Source of the DNA: a virus
Virus record (IMG/VR): IMGVR_UViG_3300023220_000261
Location: 1 to 49,149 of that record
Direction: 5' to 3' (one strand)
DNA: 49,149 nucleotides
Shown: positions 17,565-24,739 of the stretch, one piece after another
Layout of the letters: each line of letters opens with the position of its first letter
Position numbering within the stretch: the first letter of the stretch is position 1
Made by a program: the position numbers and the translations under genes
Notes under the pieces: model-generated
The model's database searches: none
Told to the model about the DNA's origin: nothing
The model's input: only the letters and a program-made list of their open reading frames with translations

Positions 17565-18002
17565 ATGAAAAATTTCAGACAAGTTCGTGAATTCAACATG
17601 GCAGCACATGTTTTTTTGAATTCCAACGGCAACAATTCAAAAACAAAATTGGGTTATGCCATTCAAAAAGTTACAAAACAAAGCATCAAAAAAGTCGTTG
17701 AAGATTACAATTTTGATAAAGAATTCTTAAACATTGAACATTGCCACACTGATGAAAACGATGTGATCGTTTACGATCTGGTGAAAGATCATCTTGGTAA
17801 CGACCAACAGAGATATCGATTCAGTAAAAAAGGTTTGAAAGCAAAAATGCAAGCCGAAAAGAAATTTGTCAGTGAATACGATGAAAAAACTTTTGAAATT
17901 AAAAGTCATATTGTGAAAGATGTTCCTGCCGGAATAAGTGAAGAACATTTGGAGGCTTTTGATGGGTTTGTGATAACATTACCAAAGAAATCTGAAAATT
18001 GA
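17565..18002 (+). CDS. hypothetical protein in baseplate operon
   Basis: 145 residues, rich in Lys, Asp and Glu, no cysteine cluster and no signal peptide. Segments such as KSIKKVVEDYNFDKEFLNIEH look like a helix-strand mix without a recognised family. Its TGA overlaps the TTG start of the hub gene, so the two are made together and a baseplate or hub-associated role is likely. The 72 bases before it contain no obvious promoter or terminator. Confidence 0.6.
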   Translation: MKNFRQVREFNMAAHVFLNSNGNNSKTKLGYAIQKVTKQSIKKVVEDYNFDKEFLNIEHCHTDENDVIVYDLVKDHLGNDQQRYRFSKKGLKAKMQAEKKFVSEYDEKTFEIKSHIVKDVPAGISEEHLEAFDGFVITLPKKSEN

Positions 18003-19054
18003 TACTTAAAATAAATGATAGGATAAGGAACAGGAAGGTGGAGTTTTTCAACAACTTCACCCTTCAATTGAAATATGATGCTATTGCATCGTCTTTCTCC
18101 TTTTCCTTTCTTTATAATCCGGATAACCAGGAACATGTTGAATTGGGTGTTATCGGTCATTACCACATTGGAACCTTGATCCATAACGGTGAATTATTAA
18201 TGACCGGATCTATTTTATCAACCGGGTTTAAAGATGAATCAATAAAATCACTTGCAACATTTAGCGGTTATTCATTGACCGGTGTTTTGGAAGATGCAAA
18301 CATTCCTGTTGAATTATACCCATTGCAATTTGATGGGCTCACGTTGAGACAAATAGCAACACGATTAATTTCCAAATTTGATTTTTCAATTGTTGTTGAT
18401 CCTGCAGTTGCATCAAAAATGAATGAAATATATGATGTGTCCACGGCCAACGAAAAACAATCAATCAAACAGTATTTATCAGAATTAGCTTCTCAGAAAA
18501 ATATCATTGTCAGTCATGATGAAAATGGCAATTTGTTATTCACTCAGGCAAACACCGATTCAGACCCTATATTGAATTTTGATGGTGGAATACCATTCAC
18601 CTCAATGCAATTGCAGTTCAATGGACAACAAATGCATTCAGACATTACCGTTATAAAACAAGCTAATTCACGTGGAGGAAATGCCGGGCAATCTACCGTT
18701 AAAAACCCATATGTACCGTTTGTATTCAGGCCCCGCACGGTTGTTCAAAACTCAGGTGACGACAACGATACTGAATTTACAGCCAAAATGATATTGGCAC
18801 AAGAATTAAAAAACCTTAAATTGATCATTGTAACTGATAGATGGGAAATAGACGGAAAAATAATAAAACCGAATAATATAATTTCTGTTAAGAATCCGAA
18901 AATATCTTTGATTAACAAGACTGAATGGTTCATACAATCGGTTTCGTTGGTCGGGAATGAAAAGAAAACAACGGCAACATTGGAATGCGTATTGCCGGAA
19001 GTTTACAACGGACAAACACCAGAATATATATTTAAGGGCATAAACCTTCATTAA
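17999..19054 (+). CDS. baseplate hub protein, Mu gpP-like (T4 gp27 fold)
   Basis: 351 residues from a TTG that overlaps the previous stop; no better in-frame ATG is nearby. The order of short beta segments and the conserved stretch FSGYSLTGVLEDANIPVELYP, followed by LRQIATRLISKF, is typical of Mu gpP/gp44 hub proteins. The late part (NGQQMHSDITVIKQANSRGG) is also family-like. It forms the central ring that holds the spike, whose gene begins on the next base, and is the entry point of DNA from the tube. Confidence 0.82.
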   Translation: MILKINDRIRNRKVEFFNNFTLQLKYDAIASSFSFSFLYNPDNQEHVELGVIGHYHIGTLIHNGELLMTGSILSTGFKDESIKSLATFSGYSLTGVLEDANIPVELYPLQFDGLTLRQIATRLISKFDFSIVVDPAVASKMNEIYDVSTANEKQSIKQYLSELASQKNIIVSHDENGNLLFTQANTDSDPILNFDGGIPFTSMQLQFNGQQMHSDITVIKQANSRGGNAGQSTVKNPYVPFVFRPRTVVQNSGDDNDTEFTAKMILAQELKNLKLIIVTDRWEIDGKIIKPNNIISVKNPKISLINKTEWFIQSVSLVGNEKKTTATLECVLPEVYNGQTPEYIFKGINLH

Positions 19055-19588
19055 ATGAATTTAGTAAAAATAATTTCAGCGGAACTTGATTCACTTAAAA
19101 GCCGCGTAGTAAAGTTTTTACGGCTCGGGTTGAATGATGTACAAACTTCTGTGCAAATCAATCCATATGGGGTTGATGCAAACCCCATTGCTGATATGAT
19201 CGCGTTGTATTCTCCAACAGAAGAAAAAGGAAAAACGGTTATTATCGGATATATCAATGTGAATCAAATAGCTGCACCTGGGGAACACCGGATATTTTCA
19301 ACCGATGCTGATGGAAACGTTGTCATGGCTTTACATCTGAAAAATGATGGAACGGCAGAATTTGGAGGTAACAATGATTTCATGGTTAGATATTCAGCAC
19401 TTGAAACAGCATTCAACGAATTGAAAGCCGATCATAATAGTTTGGCTTCCAAATGGAGCACTTTTGCGGCTGCTTATGTAGCTGGAGGGCCTTCGGTTCA
19501 AGGCTTGCCGCCAACGGCATCATCGGAAGCGGCATCAACCGCAGATATTTCAGGTGCTAAAATCGATGAAATAAAAACTTTGTCATAG
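19055..19588 (+). CDS. baseplate spike protein, Mu gp45-like
   Basis: 177 residues, starting directly after the hub stop. It has an OB-like start and the characteristic repeat pattern APGEHRIFSTDADGNVVMALHLKNDGTAEFGG, seen in Mu gp45/P2 gpV-type spikes. The last 60 residues (Ala/Ser-rich, ending in SGAKIDEIKTLS) are an extended tip. The trimer would sit on the hub and puncture the outer membrane. No His-x-His iron-binding motif was noticed at the end, unlike P2 gpV. Confidence 0.85.
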   Translation: MNLVKIISAELDSLKSRVVKFLRLGLNDVQTSVQINPYGVDANPIADMIALYSPTEEKGKTVIIGYINVNQIAAPGEHRIFSTDADGNVVMALHLKNDGTAEFGGNNDFMVRYSALETAFNELKADHNSLASKWSTFAAAYVAGGPSVQGLPPTASSEAASTADISGAKIDEIKTLS

Positions 19589-19607
19589 AAATTAATTACT
19601 TTGCAAT

Positions 19608-19925
19608 ATGGTAGTATATGATTCAGCGGCAATATTTGTAGATTCTGCAGCAGATAATTGCGCAAAAATAGCTTGTATAGATTTAATACTTGAGGCATTG
19701 TTGACAACGGCCATGAAATCGGCCGGCACTGATAACATTGAGGAATATTCGTTGAATGATGGTCAAACCATTATCAGAACCGAATACAAGGGGACTGATG
19801 GCGTAATGAAATCATATAAATCTTGGCAGCAAATAAGACAAATTTACGTCAATCGTTTGAATGGCAGAATGGTTAGATTGGTTGACAGTGGCAGCATAAA
19901 CACCGGAAGAAATGGCGGACGTTAA
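19608..19925 (+). CDS. gpW-like head-tail joining protein (putative)
   Basis: 105 residues between the spike and the portal genes, overlapping the portal start by 14 bases. In lambda the gpW gene sits immediately before the portal gene. The sequence starts with a helix (CAKIACIDLILEALLTTAMK), then a short beta pair (EEYSLNDGQTIIRTEYKG) and a helix (SYKSWQQIRQIYVNRLNG), an order that fits the gpW alpha-beta-beta-alpha fold. The protein is longer than lambda gpW (68 residues). Assigned by gene order and fold-like pattern. Confidence 0.65.
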   Translation: MVVYDSAAIFVDSAADNCAKIACIDLILEALLTTAMKSAGTDNIEEYSLNDGQTIIRTEYKGTDGVMKSYKSWQQIRQIYVNRLNGRMVRLVDSGSINTGRNGGR

Positions 19926-21534
19926 AGAAAGACTCAAAAACTTCATTCAAGCTGGAAAAGATTTGCTTTCCAATAGTGATAATGAAAAAATGGAAGCACA
20001 CATCACAAGTACAAGTGGCCTTTCAAATACAATATTTTCAGTTCCTTTTGATGGCGAAAAGAATCTGGGTGAAATAGGTCCGATAAAGGATTATTACCTT
20101 GAATATGATTTATTACGGTTAAGGTCATGGCAATCATATTTGGAAAGTGAAATTACTCAAACTGTATTAGGTAAATTCAGCAAATGGATAATTGGAGCCG
20201 GGTTAAAATTGCAATCAGAACCGAACAAACATGTATTGAATTCTGAAGGCATAACCGCTGATTTGACTAGATTCTCGAAAGATGTTGAATCAAGATTTGG
20301 ATTGTATGTGAAATCAAAGAACTCAGATTTTTCCGGAATGAACACATTGAATTCATTGGCAGCCACAGCGTTTTTAAATGCAAAAATTGGTGGTGATGTA
20401 CTCGTTGTATTGCGGTTGATCGATGGCATTGTAAAAGTCCAATTAATTGACGGTGAATTTGTGAGGGGCAAATCATTTTCAAATCAATTCATTTCTGAAG
20501 TGTTGCCGAATAAAAACAAATTATTGAACGGCATTGAATTTGGTAAAAATGGTGAACACGTTGCATATCACGTAATGGAAAGAAATCAAGAAACTACCAG
20601 GATCAAAGCCAAATTAAAAAACGGACTGACACAAGCGTTTTTGGTGTATGGTTTCAGATACCGTTTAAGCAATGACCGCGGAATTCCTTTGATTTCTGCC
20701 GTACTTGAGACATTGAAAAAAATGGAAAGGTACAAGGAAGCAACCGTTGGAAGTGCTGAAGAAAGACAGAAAATAGCGTATTTCATCAAACATGGTGCTT
20801 CATCAACCGGTGAAAATCCTTTGGCCAAACAAATGGCAAAAGCCTTTGACGTTGGTGCAGTTGATTCGAATTTACCGAAAGATGTTAATGGTAAAGACTT
20901 AGCCAATACAATTGCGGCATCAACAAACAAAGCAGTGTTTAACATGCCAAATGATTCGGAATTGCAACAATTGGAAAGCAAAAACGAATTGCATTTTAAG
21001 GAGTTTTACAGCGTTAATATTGATTTGATATGTGCATCACTTGGAATACCTCCAGAAGTTGCTATGTCCAAATACGATAGCAATTTTTCGGCATCACGTG
21101 CCGCGCTTAAGGATTGGGAACACACTATATTAATTGAGCGTGAAAAATTCAAGGATGAGTTTTATCAAAACATATACAATTTTTGGTTGGAAATAAACGT
21201 GATGCAAAATAACGTTAGTGCGCCGGGGTATGTTACTTCAAAAAGAAATAGTGCTGTTGTTCAATCATATCAAAATTCAAGGTTCATAGGTGCCGGTGTG
21301 CCTCACATCGACCCATTGAAAGAAGTGATGGCCGAACGTGCGAAATTAGGTGAAGCAGGTGCGCAAATACCATTGACAACTGTTGAAAAATCAACGGAAG
21401 CATTGAACACCGGTGATTCAGAACAAAATTTAGATACATTCAATGAAGAGGTAATTGCTTTTAGGGCTCTTGATATCGAGGTTAAAGAACCAGTACTGCC
21501 AAATGATGACAATGATGATGATGACGAAAATTAA
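19912..21534 (+). CDS. portal protein, lambda gpB family
   Basis: 540 residues, the usual size. The pattern YYLEYDLLRLRSWQSYLESEI, then FSKWIIGAGLKLQSEP and KIGGDVLVVLRL matches lambda-type portals, as does LICASLGIPPEVAMSKYDSNFSASRAALKDWE in the C-terminal half, the best conserved segment. A short acidic tail ends the protein (DDNDDDDEN). It forms the dodecameric ring at the vertex through which the GpA terminase pumps DNA. It is separated from the terminase by the whole tail module, which is unusual. Confidence 0.93.
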   Translation: MADVKERLKNFIQAGKDLLSNSDNEKMEAHITSTSGLSNTIFSVPFDGEKNLGEIGPIKDYYLEYDLLRLRSWQSYLESEITQTVLGKFSKWIIGAGLKLQSEPNKHVLNSEGITADLTRFSKDVESRFGLYVKSKNSDFSGMNTLNSLAATAFLNAKIGGDVLVVLRLIDGIVKVQLIDGEFVRGKSFSNQFISEVLPNKNKLLNGIEFGKNGEHVAYHVMERNQETTRIKAKLKNGLTQAFLVYGFRYRLSNDRGIPLISAVLETLKKMERYKEATVGSAEERQKIAYFIKHGASSTGENPLAKQMAKAFDVGAVDSNLPKDVNGKDLANTIAASTNKAVFNMPNDSELQQLESKNELHFKEFYSVNIDLICASLGIPPEVAMSKYDSNFSASRAALKDWEHTILIEREKFKDEFYQNIYNFWLEINVMQNNVSAPGYVTSKRNSAVVQSYQNSRFIGAGVPHIDPLKEVMAERAKLGEAGAQIPLTTVEKSTEALNTGDSEQNLDTFNEEVIAFRALDIEVKEPVLPNDDNDDDDEN

Positions 21535-21539
21535 TAATT

Positions 21540-22142
21540 ATGACAGGTTTAGATTTTAGCACATTATATAAAGTGTACAACAAGAAGGGTTATCCATTTT
21601 ATGATTCTGGAAGATTCAACGTTAATCTTGGTGCAATCAGAAATGATGATGTAACGGTTGACGAATTCAACGACATATTGTTTTTGACTTATATTGATGA
21701 TTTTGGCCGTCCAAACGTACTTACTATTAAAGGTACAACCAAACCCGGTGCGTATTGGTTAGGTCAAAAAATGGGCAATAAAAACGGCACGTTTGTACTT
21801 GCTGAAGGTTATTATAAACGGTGCTTCGTTGAAGGTTTACACCGTGGAATATATCAATGTTTGGTACAAGCTGGCATGGGAATATTCGAAGGTTACCGAG
21901 ATAATAATAAAAATGGGATCATAGATTATCAAGGTAAATTGTACGATGATGTAACCGGATTAAACTTCCATACTACCAGTTTTATCAATGATAAAGAAAA
22001 AGTTGGTGCTTATTCTGCAGGTTGTCAAGTTTCGCAAGATGATAAAGATCATTTAACGTTCATGCCAATACTCATGAAAAGCATGGAGATTTATGGTCCT
22101 TCAGTGAGTTATGCGCTGTTTAATCAGAAAGACTTTTTTTAG
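21540..22142 (+). CDS. putative peptidoglycan-acting enzyme (SAGCQV protein)
   Basis: 200 residues. The C-terminal half contains GLHRGIYQCLVQ, a second His in LNFHTT (144) and VGAYSAGCQVSQ with Cys 162. The H plus S-x-G-C arrangement resembles the active site of YkuD-type L,D-transpeptidases, and similar SAGCQ proteins are seen in phage lysis regions. No signal peptide, so release would depend on a holin. The next genes are membrane and coiled-coil proteins, so an endolysin role is plausible but is inference; a transpeptidase-fold protein with another task is the alternative. Confidence 0.5.
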   Translation: MTGLDFSTLYKVYNKKGYPFYDSGRFNVNLGAIRNDDVTVDEFNDILFLTYIDDFGRPNVLTIKGTTKPGAYWLGQKMGNKNGTFVLAEGYYKRCFVEGLHRGIYQCLVQAGMGIFEGYRDNNKNGIIDYQGKLYDDVTGLNFHTTSFINDKEKVGAYSAGCQVSQDDKDHLTFMPILMKSMEIYGPSVSYALFNQKDFF

Positions 22143-22146
22143 TCAA

Positions 22147-22231
22147 CAGTTTTCCGTGTTTTGGACTAGCTGTTTCACATGATTTTATTCACGGTTTTCC
22201 GTTTTGAAATTCACGGTTTTCGGGGTTGACT
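22147..22231 (+). repeat. direct repeats before lysis cassette
   Basis: TTCACGGTTTTC occurs at 22188 and 22210 with an exact 22-bp period, and a related CAGTTTTCCGTG lies at 22147. They occupy the 131-base gap between the SAGCQV gene and the 22274 gene. Two helical turns between copies fits binding of a protein on one face of DNA just upstream of a promoter. A TTGACT and TATACA pair at 22225-22251 is only 15 bases apart. Confidence 0.45.
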
Positions 22232-22273
22232 TTTTGCATAATTTGTTATACAATGCACTTATAATAAATTATT

Positions 22274-22537
22274 ATGTGGGAATTGACAGACAGCTTTCTA
22301 ATTTCGATTATTTTATTAATCACATTACCATTGATATTAAGTTTATCACGTGGGTTGGCAAATGTGCGGAATCATAATAAACATTTGGTGTCTGACAACT
22401 ATGAACTTGTAAAAGAAAATACTGAATTAAGATCAAAACACGTTGTCATAATGCGCAGGATTACCGATATTAAAGAAAAATTTGAAAATCATGGGAAAGC
22501 AATCGAAAGACAAATCGGAAAAACAAGAGGTAAATAA
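22274..22537 (+). CDS. spanin/holin-like protein: one TM plus coiled coil
   Basis: 87 residues with one N-terminal membrane span (FLISIILLITLPLILSL, residues 8-24) followed by a charged helical region (LVKENTELRSKHVVIMRRI, continuing with KEKFENHGK) of coiled-coil type. The topology is that of an inner-membrane spanin (Rz-like) or a pinholin helper. It is the first gene after the repeat-containing gap. No lipoprotein partner with a lipobox was found directly nested in it. Confidence 0.5.
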   Translation: MWELTDSFLISIILLITLPLILSLSRGLANVRNHNKHLVSDNYELVKENTELRSKHVVIMRRITDIKEKFENHGKAIERQIGKTRGK

Positions 22538-22628
22538 AGATGAAAAACTTCAAAAATCTCAAGAAACAACTTCTGAAAACGGTGAAGATGATGGACCTAA
22601 TCCTCCAGCAGGCGAAGACGTTCCTTAA
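22491..22628 (+). CDS. overlapping 45-residue polar protein
   Basis: 45 residues, all polar: Lys/Glu/Gln/Asp-rich start, then a Pro-rich end (GPNPPAGEDVP). It overlaps the 3' end of the 22274 gene in a different frame and the 5' end of the 22540 gene in a third frame. Overlapping genes are common in lysis cassettes, yet either this frame or the first 15 codons of the 22540 gene may be non-coding. If the 22540 protein really starts at 22588, the overlap is shorter. Confidence 0.4.
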   Translation: MGKQSKDKSEKQEVNKDEKLQKSQETTSENGEDDGPNPPAGEDVP

Positions 22629-23103
22629 ATCAATACCGAATTTGGCATATGGCCAATGGGTTTTGTTTAAAATATTAATTAATGAATTCATAGCCCTTGT
22701 TAAAGAAACAAGGGTTTTTTGGCTGTTGTTTGCTGTTTCGGGCATTATGCTAGTGTATCAAATTCCTGAATATATACCAGGTGTCACACCTCGACTTTCA
22801 TATTTTGTTTTGAATCCTGAAAAGCTGATGACCTCACGAAATGCACTTTGGCATTTGGGAAACAAAATCAGTTGGTGTGTTTACATGTATTGTATATGGT
22901 ATTTGAGCCCGTCCAATCATAAACCATATATGAAGTTATTTCTAGTCATGCAGATTTCACTGTTAGTTGAATTTTGTTTGTTTTACAATGCCGCGTGGTT
23001 TATGCTCATGGGTTACAAAGTTGGGTTTTCTCAGTTTTTCACTATATTTAACGCGTTAATCTTAACTCACGTAACATGCAGGAACAAGCCGCTCAAGCCG
23101 TAG
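22540..23103 (+). CDS. multi-span membrane protein of lysis region
   Basis: 187 residues from the ATG at 22540; starts at 22588/22591 (MMDLILQQAK) are also possible. Hydrophobic stretches at about 62-80, 109-123 and 132-175 suggest three or four membrane spans, separated by loops with GVTPRLSYFV and SPSNHKPY. No known holin signature was recognised. Its last 28 bases overlap the start of the next gene. A holin or holin-partner role is a reasonable guess from position and topology. Confidence 0.5.
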   Translation: MKNFKNLKKQLLKTVKMMDLILQQAKTFLKSIPNLAYGQWVLFKILINEFIALVKETRVFWLLFAVSGIMLVYQIPEYIPGVTPRLSYFVLNPEKLMTSRNALWHLGNKISWCVYMYCIWYLSPSNHKPYMKLFLVMQISLLVEFCLFYNAAWFMLMGYKVGFSQFFTIFNALILTHVTCRNKPLKP

Positions 23104-23444
23104 AACAAGCGCAATTGATCGCTTTATTATTCAAAATTTTACAATTTGTCATTCTTTTAGTTTTCTCCGTCTTTGGTTGGTGGGTTAGAAATGAATTCAG
23201 GAAATCCGAGGAAAAGGAAAAAATAGCAACAAAAGAGAGACAGGAAAACGCGGATAAATTCGTTAAATACAAAGAAGAACAAGCTAAAATAATTGCCGAT
23301 ATGCAAAGTGATTTAAGGAGTAACACTGAATCAGACGGTAATATTAGTAACATTCTTGAAGACTTTAAAGGTTGGTTTGACGACATGAAAAAAACAATGG
23401 ATCAACTTGTTGTTGATGTCCAAATTTTATTAACCAAAAAATAA
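23076..23444 (+). CDS. one-TM protein with coiled coil, spanin/holin-like
   Basis: 122 residues. One membrane span (IALLFKILQFVILLVFSVFGWW, residues 15-36) is followed by a long charged helix (KSEEKEKIATKERQENADKF) and a second amphipathic segment. Topology resembles the 22274 product, so this phage has two single-span coiled-coil proteins in one lysis region. They may form a pair or be alternatives. It is tightly linked to its neighbours by overlap at 5' and a five-base gap at 3'. Confidence 0.5.
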   Translation: MQEQAAQAVEQAQLIALLFKILQFVILLVFSVFGWWVRNEFRKSEEKEKIATKERQENADKFVKYKEEQAKIIADMQSDLRSNTESDGNISNILEDFKGWFDDMKKTMDQLVVDVQILLTKK

Positions 23445-23449
23445 CTACC

Positions 23450-24007
23450 ATGCCCACACATAAAGAAAGAACTGGAAAAACACGATTCGGCATGTTGCTG
23501 AAAAAAGTGATGACTGAAATACCTGAATTGGCCGGTGATGTGATGGAAGTGTTTTTATCACCCAATCCATTGGGATCGGTATTGAATACCGTAAAAGAAA
23601 AATTGGCTGGAACTGCAACCGGTGCAATTGGTGATCATCTATTAAAAGAAATCAACGATATTCCGGAAGATGATTTGAAATCATTCGAAATGAGTTTGGC
23701 CGATATTCAAGGTGCAAGAAAAATGTACACTGAAACCGGACACGAACAAGCTGATAAAATTGCTGAAAGAATAATGAAGGTGAATTTACCATACATCATT
23801 GTCATGGCATCGGTCAACGTGGTAGCCCTACTTGTTGCCGATACGTTTAATTTATCAACCGCTGTTGTTTTGGCCGTTGGTAATGTAATTGGTATGGTGA
23901 TACAAAGTTTAATCAATGAACGGGCTCAGGTTGTCGGTTTTTATATGGGTAGTTCCATTGGCAGCAAACTCAAAGACAAAGCCAAATCATTGTTTAGTAA
24001 TAAATAA
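23450..24007 (+). CDS. 3TM holin-like protein
   Basis: 185 residues. A polar helical N-terminal half (KSFEMSLADIQGARKMYTET) is followed by hydrophobic stretches IIVMASVNVVALLVAD and TAVVLAVGNVIGMVIQSL, and a Lys-rich tail. The order resembles the 3TM holins of gene transfer agents and many environmental phages. It would permit release of the lytic enzyme. The phrase INERAQVVGFYMGSSIGSK before the tail is typical of that family. A lysis role is well supported by position, the exact family less so. Confidence 0.6.
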   Translation: MPTHKERTGKTRFGMLLKKVMTEIPELAGDVMEVFLSPNPLGSVLNTVKEKLAGTATGAIGDHLLKEINDIPEDDLKSFEMSLADIQGARKMYTETGHEQADKIAERIMKVNLPYIIVMASVNVVALLVADTFNLSTAVVLAVGNVIGMVIQSLINERAQVVGFYMGSSIGSKLKDKAKSLFSNK

Positions 24008-24023
24008 TCATTACATTTAGTTC

Positions 24024-24443
24024 ATGAAAAGACTGATAATCTTATTGCTTGGTCTCCTGGTAGCCGGGGGATCTTATGCGTTTACCGATTTAGGAACGGT
24101 AGATGTGAAAGCTGAGGTATTCAATGTTGCTGATTACCATTCGCAAGATGTGTATGAAGTGACTGTTTTCGATTCCAAAACCTTTGTGAATATTGATCAT
24201 GATTATTTGACGGTTAAACCCGTTGATGTATTATCATCATACGTTTATAAAGTTGAAGGGCGGGAACGCGGATCACCCGAATTGACTATAAACATTCCTA
24301 AGACTAATAATTACGAAAAGGACTCATTCGAGAATCTAACCAAATCACGATATTGGCGTCACCGAACGAGTGAAACTAAGTATTCAATCGTTGTTGATTA
24401 CTTTGCAAGCAATTGGTACATACAACATGTATTAATCGCGTAA
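24024..24443 (+). CDS. secreted hypothetical protein of lysis region
   Basis: 139 residues with a Sec signal peptide (KRLIILLLGLLVAGGSYA, cleavage likely after residue 19). The mature part is beta-rich (DVKAEVFNVADY, VKPVDVLSSYVYKV) with no cysteines and no recognised motif. It would be exported to the periplasm, where an outer spanin-like or envelope-modifying role is possible, although it has no lipobox. It is the last + strand gene before the terminator. Confidence 0.6.
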   Translation: MKRLIILLLGLLVAGGSYAFTDLGTVDVKAEVFNVADYHSQDVYEVTVFDSKTFVNIDHDYLTVKPVDVLSSYVYKVEGRERGSPELTINIPKTNNYEKDSFENLTKSRYWRHRTSETKYSIVVDYFASNWYIQHVLIA

Positions 24444-24467
24444 TTGACACGATGAAAAACGAATTAG

Positions 24468-24495
24468 AAAGGACCGCAAATGTGGTCCTTTTTTT
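24468..24495. terminator. bidirectional intrinsic terminator
   Basis: AAAGGACC (24468-24475) and GGTCCTTT (24484-24491) form an 8-bp stem with an 8-base loop, followed on the + strand by a run of seven T. It ends the lysis operon. On the minus strand it lies just past the stop of the convergent ribbon-helix-helix gene, where the following T-tract is weaker. Confidence 0.85.
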
Positions 24496-24670
24496 ATTCC
24501 TGCATTCTATGGTGTGGGAATTCTCTATAATACGATTCAATTATTGACGCGATGTTGTCTTTCACAAAGTTGGCCATTGATTTGCCTGTGTGGGCTTTAA
24601 TGTTGGCCAAATTTGTCATGTCATTTAACGGAACCCTTTGAATTCTTATTTCTCTTTTAGGATCTGGCAT
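24494..24670 (-). CDS. ribbon-helix-helix (Arc-like) regulator
   Basis: 58 residues on the minus strand, starting at 24670. The sequence REIRIQRVPLNDMTNLANIK, then HTGKSMANFVKDNIASIIE follows the ribbon-helix-helix pattern: a beta strand with alternating residues, a helix, a Gly turn and a second helix. Such proteins bind DNA as dimers. This is the only convincing minus-strand gene of the window. It is convergent with the lysis operon (sharing its terminator) and divergent from the capsid operon, with a perfect palindrome over its own promoter, so it probably represses itself and perhaps the capsid genes. Confidence 0.7.
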   Translation of the reverse strand: MPDPKREIRIQRVPLNDMTNLANIKAHTGKSMANFVKDNIASIIESYYREFPHHRMQE

Positions 24671-24686
24671 AAGGATGTTTTTACCT

Positions 24687-24717
24687 TAAAAATAGGGTTC
24701 ATTTTTGAATTGAGCAA
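24687..24717 (-). promoter_or_regulatory. candidate promoter of ribbon-helix-helix gene
   Basis: On the minus strand TTG (24717-24715), 20 bases, then TATTTTTA (24694-24687), matching TAnnTTTG except for the last base. A transcript would start near 24680 and reach the ATG at 24670 after about 10 bases. The TTG element lies inside the palindrome at 24707-24723. Confidence 0.5.
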
Positions 24718-24723
24718 CAATTC
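24707..24723. promoter_or_regulatory. palindromic operator GAATTG-N5-CAATTC
   Basis: Perfect 6-bp arms GAATTG (24707-24712) and CAATTC (24718-24723) around AGCAA. It covers the minus-strand -33 element and is 16 bases before the + strand ATG at 24740, an ideal place for a dimeric ribbon-helix-helix repressor acting on both divergent genes. Confidence 0.55.
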
Positions 24724-24739
24724 CACATAATTTGTGTAG

